From: Pontibacter sp. G13
GTDB taxonomy: Bacteria; Bacteroidota; Bacteroidia; J057
Length of the DNA: 64,000 nucleotides
Assembly: GCF_031851795.1 (NCBI RefSeq)
Contig: NZ_CP134696.1
Location: 1,907,001-1,971,000 of the forward strand
Direction: 5' to 3'
Within the stretch, counting starts at the first letter, position 1; each line of letters begins with the position of its first letter. The notes beneath the pieces are model-generated. The model made no database searches. It was not told the origin of the DNA and was given only the letters and a program-made list of their open reading frames with translations. Positions 1 through 8,501 of this stretch are shown piece after piece. Both the position numbers and the translations under genes were made by a program.

Positions 1-584
1 GCGCTACCAATCCCTGCTGCCAATCCGCCTCCTCCAATCGGGACGATCACTACATCCAGATCCGGAGCCTGCTCACACATTTCCAGACCGACCGTGGCCG
101 TACCCAAAGCAGTCAGCGGGCCTTCGAAAGGATGCACAAAAAAGCGTCCTTCTTCTGAACGAATACGCTCAACCTCATCAAAAGCTTTGGCTACATCATC
201 CACCAGCACCACCTCGGTACCTTGGCGACGACATGCCTCCACGCGATAGGGATTGGCGGTTTTGGGCATGACCACCTTGGCGGTCGTACCACATGCCTTG
301 GCGGCATATCCCACTGCAATGGCATGATTACCTGCTGAAACAGCCGTAACTCCTTGTGCCAAAGCAACTTTATCTAGCGAATCCATGACGAGCAATGCGC
401 CACGCGGCTTGAAGCTTCCTGCATATTGCAAGAGCTCCAACTTGAGATAAACTTCAGTTTGGTCCCCGAGTAGTTCGTTCTTGACATGAGAACTCCAAAA
501 AGTGGTGGGGGTAGTCTTCACCCGATCTCCCAACTGGGTCCGGGCTGCACGAATTTCGTCGAGCGTAGGAACCGAAACACGCAT
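1..584 (-). CDS. Threonine/serine dehydratase family PLP enzyme (3' part cut by window edge)
   Basis: This is the N-terminal part of a fold-type II pyridoxal-phosphate enzyme of the threonine dehydratase/serine racemase group, which deaminates L-threonine or L-serine or racemises serine. The reading frame starts at the ATG complementary to 582-584 (MRVSVPTLDEIRAA) and stays open to base 1, giving 194 codons. Residues SFKPRGA carry the expected PLP-binding lysine (about residue 59), SAGNHA is the usual substrate loop, and IGGGGLAAG near the cut end is the glycine-rich phosphate-binding loop. The missing C-terminus would show whether a regulatory ACT domain is present, so biosynthetic IlvA and a shorter catabolic or racemase enzyme cannot be told apart. 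The family call is firm and the exact substrate is open. Confidence 0.9.
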   Translation of the reverse strand, partial: MRVSVPTLDEIRAARTQLGDRVKTTPTTFWSSHVKNELLGDQTEVYLKLELLQYAGSFKPRGALLVMDSLDKVALAQGVTAVSAGNHAIAVGYAAKACGTTAKVVMPKTANPYRVEACRRQGTEVVLVDDVAKAFDEVERIRSEEGRFFVHPFEGPLTALGTATVGLEMCEQAPDLDVVIVPIGGGGLAAGIGS

Positions 585-694
585 ATAGGTTGTTCAATTT
601 CTCCAATGATGATCCGCCAATATACAGAATGTGCCCGTTAGTTCTCGTATTTCCCGAATCTATGGACAAATCCGAACCCTGTAAGGCAGGCTGA

Positions 695-1675
695 TTAATT
701 CTGCAAAATCGGCATCCAAGGGGACGTGTTGGGGAGTTGATTCAGGGGAATAGCCTGAAAATCAGATTGAGGCACCATGACTGTCCAGGAGGAATCATTT
801 AGGAAGAATCGCGTATCGGATGCCCATCCGTTTATCTGCCCAGTCTGTTGGGGAGTGAAGACAATGGGGCCATATTGGAGCGCAAATTGATCTGACTGGG
901 TCTCTGAGCGGACCTTTCGAAGTGAAGTCGGAATGCTCAGCGAGATCTCATCTCCGGCAATCCACTTACGGGTGATGTACCCAATTCCATCCACAATCTC
1001 AGGATACACCCACTGTCCATTGACATCGAGGACGAGTTTGCGATTGGTTTTGGATTGGTAGCGAAATGAAGAATCCGGGTCGGGGAGATTGTCGCTCCAG
1101 CATGGGATTCGAACGCCCAGTGTAAAGGATTGTACTTTTTCGGGGCTGAGGTATAGTTTCCACTCGATGCGCTGGGGAAATGGGCTTTCGAGATGTGCCG
1201 AAACGGAAGTCTGAGAAAGCTCGATCTTCCGGTGGGTCGTGGCAAATTGATTCACCCAGATCGTATCTCCCTGCGCTGGCAACGCCCATTCGGGGAGCTT
1301 TTGCGCAATCTGGTCGGTGGGCACCACGCCCAACAACCCATTGAGCCACAATTTTTCCATTCGATCTCCCCATCGCCCAGATTTTTCCTGGGCCAATCGC
1401 TGACCGAGCTTGTCCATCAACGCGAGTCGATCACAAGGCTTCCACTGTTCGGCATCGGCAGGCAATCCACTCAGCATCCATTCGGCTGGAACTGCAAGCT
1501 GCGAAGCTGACGTGCAATTGAGCGGATCAACCGCAGCATTCCCCCTGATAGCCAACCAGTTTGGCGATTCAACGGCGGATGGGGGAGTTGAAGGAGCATC
1601 TGTTTGGCAACCCAGTAGCGATGAGGCCATGAGGAGAAACAAGATGCCTAGGTGTGAGTTGTGAAGGCGGATCAT
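695..1675 (-). CDS. Lipoprotein with C-terminal part of a GH127-type (beta-L-arabinofuranosidase) fold, catalytic barrel missing
   Basis: The 326-residue product starts with a lipoprotein signal (lipobox LLGC, Cys at about 23), so it should be membrane-anchored. Residues of about 95-115 (RWGDRMEKLWLNGLLG) resemble the last barrel helix of GH127 enzymes. From about 140 the pattern IWVNQFATT, YLSPEKVQSFTLGVRIPCWSDN, VNGQWVYPEIVDGIGYITRKW, GDEISLSIP and LQYGPIVF matches the beta-sandwich of that family. Family members are normally above 600 residues with catalytic Glu and Cys in the (alpha/alpha)6 barrel; that barrel and the cysteine-containing loop are absent. It is probably not a working glycosidase, and could be a binding protein or a decayed copy. 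It ends about 110 bp upstream of the dehydratase gene on the same strand. Confidence 0.6.
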   Translation of the reverse strand: MIRLHNSHLGILFLLMASSLLGCQTDAPSTPPSAVESPNWLAIRGNAAVDPLNCTSASQLAVPAEWMLSGLPADAEQWKPCDRLALMDKLGQRLAQEKSGRWGDRMEKLWLNGLLGVVPTDQIAQKLPEWALPAQGDTIWVNQFATTHRKIELSQTSVSAHLESPFPQRIEWKLYLSPEKVQSFTLGVRIPCWSDNLPDPDSSFRYQSKTNRKLVLDVNGQWVYPEIVDGIGYITRKWIAGDEISLSIPTSLRKVRSETQSDQFALQYGPIVFTPQQTGQINGWASDTRFFLNDSSWTVMVPQSDFQAIPLNQLPNTSPWMPILQN

Positions 1676-1743
1676 TGGGTAGTAATCGCAGATTATCGGT
1701 CCTGCGAAAATAAGAGATTCACCGGAATTTGGTAACTTGCATT

Positions 1744-2496
1744 ATGGAAGTCGTGGAAGTCTTGGGTATTTCCCTCTCCCCGGTCGTGTTTATCTTCACC
1801 TACGTGTACCTGCTCGACAAATACGAGCGGGAACCCTTGATCTATTTGTTCATCACATTTGGATTTGGGGTGCTGATTGCATGGCCAGTGCTCTACATCG
1901 GGGGAGAGTTGCAAGCGCTGACGGGCGTTTTTCCCGCGCCGGAATACCCATTCCGCACCTTGATCTATGCCTTCATCGTCGTGGCGTTGGTCGAGGAATC
2001 CATGAAGTATCTGGTCCTCAGATGGTACAACTATCCCCACCCTGAATTCGACGAACCCTACGATGGCATCATGTACGGCGTCGCAGTATCGCTTGGCTTT
2101 GCGGCCATCGAAAACATCCTCTATGTCTACCAAGCCGAGGGAGATGCCCTCCAGACTGGGTTGGTCAGGATGGTGACAGCCGTTCCGGCACATGCGGTTT
2201 TTGGGGTATTGATGGGATATTTTGTGGGAAAAGCCAAGTTCACCCATTCCAAGAAGCAAGCCTACATCGAGCGGATGAAAGGCTTGGGAATTGCCATCTT
2301 CTTCCACGGGCTGTATGACTATTGCCTATTTCTTGGCAATGTCCACGTCGCATTTTTTGCGCTCTTCTCGCTGGGGCTGGGGCTCCTGCTTGCCCAGCGT
2401 GCCATGCATCTCCACGCGGAAATTTCCCCCCACAAGCAATCCTACTGCCATCCTACCGAATCCGGTTCTGAGGATGGACCTGTTCAACAAGACTAA
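1744..2496 (+). CDS. PrsW-family intramembrane metalloprotease
   Basis: This is a polytopic membrane protein of about 250 residues. It carries the three PrsW-family motifs: VEESMK (EExxK), PAHAVFGVLMGY (HxxxG) and FFHGLYDY (HGxxD), each on or next to a hydrophobic segment. In this family the Glu and His residues bind zinc, and the characterised member (Bacillus PrsW) cleaves an anti-sigma factor. The substrate here is unknown, and no sigma/anti-sigma pair lies nearby. The frame is open from a TTG at 1729; the ATG at 1744 (MEVVEVLG) is preferred because it leads straight into the first membrane segment. The hydrophilic tail after about residue 235 is not conserved family sequence. Confidence 0.85.
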   Translation: MEVVEVLGISLSPVVFIFTYVYLLDKYEREPLIYLFITFGFGVLIAWPVLYIGGELQALTGVFPAPEYPFRTLIYAFIVVALVEESMKYLVLRWYNYPHPEFDEPYDGIMYGVAVSLGFAAIENILYVYQAEGDALQTGLVRMVTAVPAHAVFGVLMGYFVGKAKFTHSKKQAYIERMKGLGIAIFFHGLYDYCLFLGNVHVAFFALFSLGLGLLLAQRAMHLHAEISPHKQSYCHPTESGSEDGPVQQD

Positions 2497-2509
2497 CTCC
2501 ACGCTCCCA

Positions 2510-2696
2510 GTGCGGCTGGCTCGTGCGGCGTGAAGGCTCCGGAGTGGCCGCCCTTAGGCGGAGTCACGGATCTGTGGGCGGCGATCTATCGCCCACAGAT
2601 CTGGGACCGAGCGATAGCGAGCACGTAGGAGCCTGACCCGGCGACCATGATCCCGAGCGATATCCGACATTCTCTGCACGCCGGGGCACGCCCAAC
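2510..2696 (-). repeat. Dispersed structured element, copy A
   Basis: Copy A of the dispersed family runs 5'-3' on the minus strand, from GGGCGTGCCCC near 2696 to the GCCGCAC end at 2510, 13 bp after the PrsW-like gene stop. Helix P1 pairs CCCGGCG (2637-2643) with CGCCGGG (2679-2685) around a 35-nt loop. This copy has an extra long stem in the middle, a perfect 11-bp arm centred near 2600. The P2 helix is not clear here. Confidence 0.75.
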
Positions 2697-2716
2697 CATC
2701 CCTAGCAAAAACAGGA

Positions 2717-2746
2717 AAGGCCTTCCCAAATCAATGAGAAGGCCTG
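2717..2746 (-). terminator. Intrinsic terminator after mnmD
   Basis: GGCCTTC (2719-2725) pairs with GAAGGCC (2738-2744). Read on the minus strand it is followed by a T-rich stretch, about 20 bp beyond the mnmD stop. Confidence 0.6.
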
Positions 2747-2765
2747 AATCTAAGGGTAGCATCGT

Positions 2766-3452
2766 CTATTGCAGCGGTTTCGAAGCTCGGAGCATTTCGC
2801 GCTTTCCGGGCGGACCGGGGAGTTTTTCGACCTCCAACCCCGCTTGGATCAATGCTCTGCGGACGCTGCTTTTGGCGGAATAGGTCACCCAGATTCCACC
2901 GGGGCGCAACATCTGGAACATGAGATTCATGACCTCATCGGTCCACAATTCGGGCTGGGTATTGGGGGCAAAAGCATCGAAATAGATCAAATCGAATGGC
3001 TCCTGGGCCTGTACCTGATTCAGCTCAGTCTTGAGCTTGGTGAGGGTGAATCCCTCCGTCAAGGCAACCGGCTGTTCCCAATCTGCCTCATGCATGCGCT
3101 GGAAGACCACCTCCGCATCGGGATCATTCATATCCTTGGCGTAGCTGAGGTCCTTGGCTTGCTCCCAGATGATGGGAAAAGCCTCGATCCCCACATAGTC
3201 CACTTGGCGATTGCCTCGGTGGAAATACGTGAGCAGCGCATTGAGTCCCGTCCCGAATCCCATCTCGAAGATGCGGACGGTTCCTTCATCGGGAAGGGCG
3301 CTGAGGCCCATCTGGATGAACACGTGCAGAGATTCCTGTACCGCTCCGTGGATGGAGTGATAATGCTCATCGAAGCCGGGTGCATACAAGGTGGAAGATC
3401 CATCCTTGGTGACGATATGTTTGACCGCTTGTGGGTCCGTGTGTTCGGACAT
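2766..3452 (-). CDS. mnmD: tRNA (5-methylaminomethyl-2-thiouridine)(34) methyltransferase MnmD
   Basis: The 228-residue class I SAM methyltransferase matches the stand-alone MnmD/MnmC N-terminal family (DUF752). FEMGFGTGLNALLT (about 62-75) is the SAM-binding motif I. FDLIYFDAFAPNTQPELWT (about 152-170) is the acidic motif of this family, and VTYSAKSSVRRAL...KLPGPPGKREMLRA is its usual C-terminal signature. It would methylate aminomethyl-2-thiouridine at the tRNA wobble position. The FAD oxidase half of E. coli MnmC is absent, as in other stand-alone MnmD proteins. It lies 46 bp downstream of the MscS gene on the same strand and may be co-transcribed with it. Confidence 0.93.
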   Translation of the reverse strand: MSEHTDPQAVKHIVTKDGSSTLYAPGFDEHYHSIHGAVQESLHVFIQMGLSALPDEGTVRIFEMGFGTGLNALLTYFHRGNRQVDYVGIEAFPIIWEQAKDLSYAKDMNDPDAEVVFQRMHEADWEQPVALTEGFTLTKLKTELNQVQAQEPFDLIYFDAFAPNTQPELWTDEVMNLMFQMLRPGGIWVTYSAKSSVRRALIQAGLEVEKLPGPPGKREMLRASKPLQ

Positions 3453-3498
3453 GTATATGATTACCGCTTAACTTTCGCTTGAGTGGTTCCCAGTCCTG

Positions 3499-5091
3499 CT
3501 ATTGCACTGTACCGGGGAGACCTTGTTGATTTCCGGGCATGCTCTCCACATACACCGAAGTGGATGGGAAGGCAAAAGAAATGCCGGAACTTTCGGCGAG
3601 TTTCATGATTTCGATCAAGACCTCCTGTCGGCCTTTGAGCCAACCATCGTAGGCTGTCACCATGAATCTGGCCGCAAAGAAAATATCGAGCGAGGAGGAA
3701 GACATCTCATGAAACTGCACAATGACAGAATCGTCTTGCACCAACTCGTGGGACAGGGCAATGTTCCTGATTCCCTCCACAAATGGTGCGATCTTCTCCA
3801 CAGGCGTATCGTAGGTGATGGTGATCGTGGTCGAATATCGGCGATATGTTCTCACGCCATGATTGGTGATGGTCATATCCGCCAAATGTCCATTGGGAAC
3901 CGATACGAGCGCTCCACCAATCTCTTGGATGCGCGTAGAGCGAATTCCCACCTCTACCACAGTACCTGCAAATGAGCCTGTGTCGATATAATCTCCTATC
4001 AAAAACGGCCGATCCACAAAGATGGAAACCGAGCCGATAAAATTCTTCACTGTATCCTGAGCTGCCAAGGCCAAGGCCAGACCGCCAATCGAAACCCCCG
4101 CGAGCAGTGCCGTGACATTGACATCGAGATTCTGTAGGATGAAGATGATCCCGAATACCACCACGATCATCTTGGCTGCCTTGCGCAACAGCGGCACAAG
4201 CTGGTTGTCCATGGTCGTCTCGGTCTTGTCCGCCAATCGCTCAGCGATGGCTGCCACGAGATCTACGAGATTGTAGAACACCATCACCCCAAATACCGGT
4301 GCCAATACCCTGAGACCGATTCCGATGAATTTCCCTACGGAAATCGGCAGCAGCAGTCCCGGCAGGAAAAATTCGCGCAGGACGAGCACAATCAGGAACC
4401 AGCTGAGTGGATGCACCACCGGAGGAATCATCTCCGTATCGAGCGCCTGCGGGGGCACAAACCGAGGGATTACTCTTCTGATGATCCAGCCAAAGAGCTT
4501 GTTGAGGCTCCAGTAGAACAGCAGGATAAACAGGATGGTAAAAATGGCTCCTTCCCACTGCCAAGCCTTGAGTCCCAGAAAGTCGCGTTTGGCAATCCCC
4601 GGAGAGAGTTTCATGAGGAACTCTGCCATATCCGGTACGACTGCAGCGTGAATCTCTGGAATCGCGGCTACTGTTTCTCTCGAATAGCGCCATTCATTGC
4701 CGTATTTCTCGACATAGATCCTCGGGTAGATCGACGGAAAGACCACGTAGCGATGCTTTCCTGTGAGCGAATCCACATAATCGGTCTCATCTGGGATCAA
4801 TTCCACATCTACATAATTGCCCTTGGCGTCGTAGATGTCGCGCAGCATGAGTGCCAATCGCTTTAGTTCCTCTGGCTTCTTGCCTTTTCCAAACAATGCA
4901 TCTGCTGACAATTCAGGCTGATAATCGTTGGTGAGGTAATAGAGATGCCGAGAGATGGTGGCCCGAGGATTGGAGAGTCCATACTCTACCGTTGCCGGAG
5001 CTTCCGGTTCTGGTTGTGCCATGAGCGTGCTCACAGACACGACGCACCAGAAAGCAATGGATAGCCATCTGCTGATTACAGAAATCTTCAT
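3499..5091 (-). CDS. MscS-family mechanosensitive ion channel with N-terminal periplasmic domain
   Basis: The 530-residue protein starts with a signal peptide (cleavage near TLMAQ-PEPE). A periplasmic stretch of about 150 residues follows, then several membrane helices between about 165 and 330. The conserved MscS core is LLAGVSIGGLALALAAQDTVKNFIGSVSIFVDRPFLIGDYI: a glycine/alanine-rich pore helix followed by the beta domain. The C-terminal cytoplasmic portion has the usual VPNGHLADMTITN element. It should be an inner-membrane channel that opens under hypo-osmotic tension. The N-terminal domain places it with the longer MscS relatives rather than the 286-residue E. coli MscS. Confidence 0.92.
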   Translation of the reverse strand: MKISVISRWLSIAFWCVVSVSTLMAQPEPEAPATVEYGLSNPRATISRHLYYLTNDYQPELSADALFGKGKKPEELKRLALMLRDIYDAKGNYVDVELIPDETDYVDSLTGKHRYVVFPSIYPRIYVEKYGNEWRYSRETVAAIPEIHAAVVPDMAEFLMKLSPGIAKRDFLGLKAWQWEGAIFTILFILLFYWSLNKLFGWIIRRVIPRFVPPQALDTEMIPPVVHPLSWFLIVLVLREFFLPGLLLPISVGKFIGIGLRVLAPVFGVMVFYNLVDLVAAIAERLADKTETTMDNQLVPLLRKAAKMIVVVFGIIFILQNLDVNVTALLAGVSIGGLALALAAQDTVKNFIGSVSIFVDRPFLIGDYIDTGSFAGTVVEVGIRSTRIQEIGGALVSVPNGHLADMTITNHGVRTYRRYSTTITITYDTPVEKIAPFVEGIRNIALSHELVQDDSVIVQFHEMSSSSLDIFFAARFMVTAYDGWLKGRQEVLIEIMKLAESSGISFAFPSTSVYVESMPGNQQGLPGTVQ

Positions 5092-5511
5092 AGGAGTTGC
5101 GTTGATTGCGGTTTCATCGCAAAACTATAGATTCTGCTTGATAATCATGAAATAAGTAGCTACTCAAAATTCATCTTCGGTGTCTGCCCAGAGATCTTGT
5201 GCGGAATCCAAGCTTGTAACCCAAAAAGCAGAAGTTTCTAGCCCTTGGATCAAGGCAAAGATCGGTCAACCCAAGGATGAGTTTGAGTGAGATACTAACA
5301 ACAGGTAGTTGGGAGAATGAGCCAGAGCAGGCAGGTAGGAATTGGAATATACAAGGAAGGTATCCGAAACTGGCAATTTTCACTGCCTATGTTCATCCGG
5401 ACAGTTAAATATAGTGTGCTAGACAAAGATTTCAAATATTTGTAGGTAATTTTCCCGCTTAAGTACTCCAGTTTAGGAGAGTTGCTCCAAAAACCATTTG
5501 ACACAATCTCC
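5092..5511. other. Divergent intergenic region, no gene seen
   Basis: This 420-bp AT-rich gap lies between the divergent MscS and DUF2459 genes and must hold both promoters. I see no convincing ORF, hairpin or repeat in it. Confidence 0.5.
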
Positions 5512-6192
5512 ATGAAACTTCGCTCCCTCATCCGGATTTTGGTTTGGGTCTTGTTCCTACCCTTAATTTTGGCATTTGGGTATGTGCTGGTCGCGTGCAT
5601 GCTGACTTGGATTCCTGCGAATGGGACTTTTGAAGAGCCGACTGATGGCGTTCGGATTTATCTGATCTCCAATGGTGCGCACGTAGATATTTGCGTGCCG
5701 ATGGATCATCCTCAGATGGATTGGGCTGAATATATGCCAGTACCGGGATGGCAATATCACCGATTTGGGTATGTCGCTTTTGGGTGGGGCGAGCGCAATT
5801 TTTACTTGAATACGCCCACTTGGAACGACTTGACATTGGATGTGGCAGCAGAGGCTCTATTCCTCCCTTCCGAATCCGCCATGCATGTATCCGGATGGGA
5901 ACGAGCTCCACGCTCCTCAGACCGAGTACGTACCGTCATGATCTCAGACGAGGCATACGGCTATTTGGTGGAATACATACTGGCCTCCCTCAAGGTGGAA
6001 TCCAATGCACCCGTAGTCATTCCAGACGCGCACTACCATGCGGATCGAGATGCCTTTCTGGAAGCAACGGGAAATTATCATTTGCTATTTACCTGCAACA
6101 ATTGGGCAAATCGAGGTCTCAAGGAAATCGGCGTGAAGACTGCGACTTGGGCACCATTTCCCCAATCTGTCCTTTATCATCTCCCTCGCTAA
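5512..6192 (+). CDS. DUF2459 / TIGR02117 family membrane-anchored protein
   Basis: The product is about 226 residues with one N-terminal membrane helix (RSLIRILVWVLFLPLILAFGYVLVACML) and an exported domain. GVRIYLISNGAHVDICVPM, YVAFGWGERNFYLNTPTWNDL and LFTCNNWANRGLKEIGVKTATWAPFPQSVLYHL match the uncharacterised TIGR02117/DUF2459 family, found in some genomes near urease genes. The conserved His and Cys residues (NGAHVD, FTCNNW) suggest a cysteine-peptidase-like or NlpC/P60-like fold, but no activity is established. The frame is open from a TTG at 5482; the ATG at 5512 places the helix directly at the N-terminus. No urease genes are near. Confidence 0.8.
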   Translation: MKLRSLIRILVWVLFLPLILAFGYVLVACMLTWIPANGTFEEPTDGVRIYLISNGAHVDICVPMDHPQMDWAEYMPVPGWQYHRFGYVAFGWGERNFYLNTPTWNDLTLDVAAEALFLPSESAMHVSGWERAPRSSDRVRTVMISDEAYGYLVEYILASLKVESNAPVVIPDAHYHADRDAFLEATGNYHLLFTCNNWANRGLKEIGVKTATWAPFPQSVLYHLPR

Positions 6193-6277
6193 TTTTTAGC
6201 AGCTACATTTTCTGCCGAAGTCATAGACTTTCCAAAGGAAGTTGATATGTTTGGGGATTCAATCGTATCCAACACAG

Positions 6278-6877
6278 ATGGCCAAGCGAAAACTCAAAAA
6301 GATCGAGAAGATCATCATCACCGGATTCCTTGGGATGGTGGCTTTTTTTGTACTGCGTGTCATCGCCGACAAGCGTCCTGATCGAGACTTCATTCTTCCC
6401 GAAAATCACGATGGCTGGTTGGTGATCGAGTACGAGGTACCCGGTGCTCCCACCATTCCCATGAAGGATGGCGTGATGCAATTTCAAGTGTCCGACTCTG
6501 GTACATTCCAGACGTCTGATGCGATGGATATCGGCTGGCGCAAGGACCAGTTTTTCTGGAACACTGCGAATGGCCGGGAGTTGATCCCCAACAAGGTGGA
6601 AATCGACGGAGAAACCCATATTCACAAGCATCGCAAGGAAGTCTACAGCCGAAATTGGACCGGCATTTTGGCGACGCTTCCGGTGGGCACAGATACTATT
6701 TTGGCCGACGGAACCGAAATTGAAAAACGATCCACTTCGGAGGTTACTTACACAAGAGGTAGAAAAACTCTGGAGTATATCTATATCAGCCAGAAACCAA
6801 CCACTATCTTTTTCGAAGTACCCGGATTGCCGGGGAACAAAGCATTGGAAGACACGGATGACCGCAGCATCAATTGA
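6278..6877 (+). CDS. DUF6843-like exported protein
   Basis: The product is about 199 residues with a short basic N-terminus, one membrane segment (IIITGFLGMVAFFVLRVIA) and an exported domain. The phrases ILPENHDGWLVIEYEVPGAP, FQVSDSGTFQTSDAMDIGW and DQFFW recall the uncharacterised DUF6843 group, in which a polar residue, VGW, a valine-rich strand, PGAPP and a later SG.L.TS are conserved. The function is unknown. The frame extends upstream to 6242, but the ATG at 6278 (MAKRKLKKIEK) gives a normal signal-anchor start. The gene follows the DUF2459 gene by 85 bp in the same direction. Confidence 0.65.
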   Translation: MAKRKLKKIEKIIITGFLGMVAFFVLRVIADKRPDRDFILPENHDGWLVIEYEVPGAPTIPMKDGVMQFQVSDSGTFQTSDAMDIGWRKDQFFWNTANGRELIPNKVEIDGETHIHKHRKEVYSRNWTGILATLPVGTDTILADGTEIEKRSTSEVTYTRGRKTLEYIYISQKPTTIFFEVPGLPGNKALEDTDDRSIN

Positions 6878-6925
6878 TCTGCTGCTCCCTTCCTCAACAT
6901 TGCCCAATTCCCTCAGTTGATTGGT

Positions 6926-8113
6926 ATGATGAACGAGCTCACCCCCACTATCAATTTTGAAGATACCGCTTTGGCCTTTCGCGCCAAGAGCGATGCGCAA
7001 CTGCGTCGGGCCTACTGGCTGTTTCGGATGATCAATTCCCCTTTCCTAGCCAAGGTAGGGCCCAAGTTCCTCAATACGGCTTTCCGCCTCAAACTGCCTG
7101 TCGAAGGATTGGTGCGAAAAACCATGTTTGAGGTCTTTTGCGGAGGAGAATCCCTCGATGAGACCATCCAGACCTCAGGCTATCTGTCAGAGTTTGGCGT
7201 CAAGACGATTCTAGATTATTCTGTAGAAGGCGAAAAGACGGAAGCTGGATTTGACCAAACCTGCCAAGAGATTGTGCAGGCGATACAGTTTGCCCAACGC
7301 CATGATTCTGTGGTATTCGCAGCTTGCAAGCTCACAGGGCTTGGGAGTTTCCCGCTTCTGGAAAAAATCCAGCGCGGCGAGGCTCTGACCTATGAGGAAA
7401 AGCAGGCGTACTCCCGTGTGCGCAAACGCGTAGAAACGATCTGTCAGGCGGCGGCTGATTGCGATGTGCCTATCTTCATTGACGCAGAGGAAACTTGGAT
7501 TCAGGAACCTATCGATTCCTTGGCCGAGGAAATGATGGCTGTCTTCAATGTCGAAAAGCCCGTGGTCATCCATACCGTACAGCTTTATCGCCATGATCGA
7601 CTGGAATACCTTTCCCGATTGATCGAGCGGAGTAGAGATGAGAATTTCATACTGGCTGTCAAACTGGTACGTGGAGCTTATCTCGAAAAGGAAGCCCAAA
7701 GAGCGGAAGACATGGGGTATGAAAATCCGATGCAACCCGACAAGGCGACTTCGGACCGTCACTACAATGCGGCCCTCAAAGTGTGTATCGAAAACCACGA
7801 GCATGTGGCGATCTATGCAGGGACGCACAACGAGGCAAGTTCTCTGTACCTGACTCAATTGATCGACGAGCACCAAATCCCGCACGATCACCCTTGGATC
7901 TGGTTCATGCAGTTGTTGGGAATGTCAGACCACATTTCCTTCAACCTATCGCACGCCAAGTTCAATACAGCCAAGTATCTCCCGTACGGTCCTGTCCGCT
8001 CTGTGATGCCTTATCTGATGCGGAGAGCGGAGGAGAATTCTTCCATCGCGGGTCAGTCCAGCCGTGAGTTGGATTTGTTGGAGCGAGAAATGAAGCGGAG
8101 AGGACTCCTCTAG
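6926..8113 (+). CDS. Proline dehydrogenase (flavin-dependent)
   Basis: The product is a monofunctional proline dehydrogenase of about 395 residues, the (beta/alpha)8 FAD enzyme that oxidises L-proline to pyrroline-5-carboxylate. Diagnostic stretches are FAACKLTGLG, VPIFIDAEETWIQ, VVIHTVQLYRHDRLEYL, AVKLVRGAYLEKE, YAGTHNEASS and YLPYGPVRSVMPYLMRRAEENSSI, the last holding the conserved substrate-binding RRxxEN motif. The length matches the Bacteroidota stand-alone enzyme rather than trifunctional PutA, so the partner P5C dehydrogenase must be elsewhere. Start choice lies between the ATG codons at 6926 and 6929. An intrinsic terminator follows at once. Confidence 0.95.
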   Translation: MMNELTPTINFEDTALAFRAKSDAQLRRAYWLFRMINSPFLAKVGPKFLNTAFRLKLPVEGLVRKTMFEVFCGGESLDETIQTSGYLSEFGVKTILDYSVEGEKTEAGFDQTCQEIVQAIQFAQRHDSVVFAACKLTGLGSFPLLEKIQRGEALTYEEKQAYSRVRKRVETICQAAADCDVPIFIDAEETWIQEPIDSLAEEMMAVFNVEKPVVIHTVQLYRHDRLEYLSRLIERSRDENFILAVKLVRGAYLEKEAQRAEDMGYENPMQPDKATSDRHYNAALKVCIENHEHVAIYAGTHNEASSLYLTQLIDEHQIPHDHPWIWFMQLLGMSDHISFNLSHAKFNTAKYLPYGPVRSVMPYLMRRAEENSSIAGQSSRELDLLEREMKRRGLL

Positions 8114-8132
8114 TCTATCCCCAAATATTTTC

Positions 8133-8166
8133 AAAGGCCTTGTCTCACTCGGGACAAGGCCTTTTT
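8133..8166 (+). terminator. Intrinsic terminator after proline dehydrogenase
   Basis: AAGGCCTTGTC and GACAAGGCCTT form a stem around a short loop and are followed by five T. The 37 bp at 8135-8171 recur exactly at 9856-9892. Confidence 0.9.
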
Positions 8167-8501
8167 GGATGAAGGGAACACGCAGGTACAAATACCCTAT
8201 TTCTACATTTTCAATAAATACTATTTTGAAATTTTTTATTCATTGGACAAAATGCCGAACATTGTGAAGTCCTTCGGCCTAAACGATGACACGACAGCCA
8301 ACCATGAATCACATTGCCCCCATTCTATCCCACTATCCGAAAATTCCCATTTCCGATAATCGTCATTTCTCTAGCATCTCCGTGTAGGGGAAACTGACGA
8401 TAGTCTATGGATAGTCCCTCATTCAATTCACCTTTACGATTTTTTCATAAGCTCTCAGGATACACGCATATCCTAGCGGGCCGCTTTTTCAATCACTTCA
8501 C
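8167..8501. other. Intergenic region, no gene seen
   Basis: This gap of about 330 bp precedes the outer-membrane protein gene. It is AT-rich in its first third and presumably carries the promoter. I find no ORF with coding character and no repeat. Confidence 0.45.
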
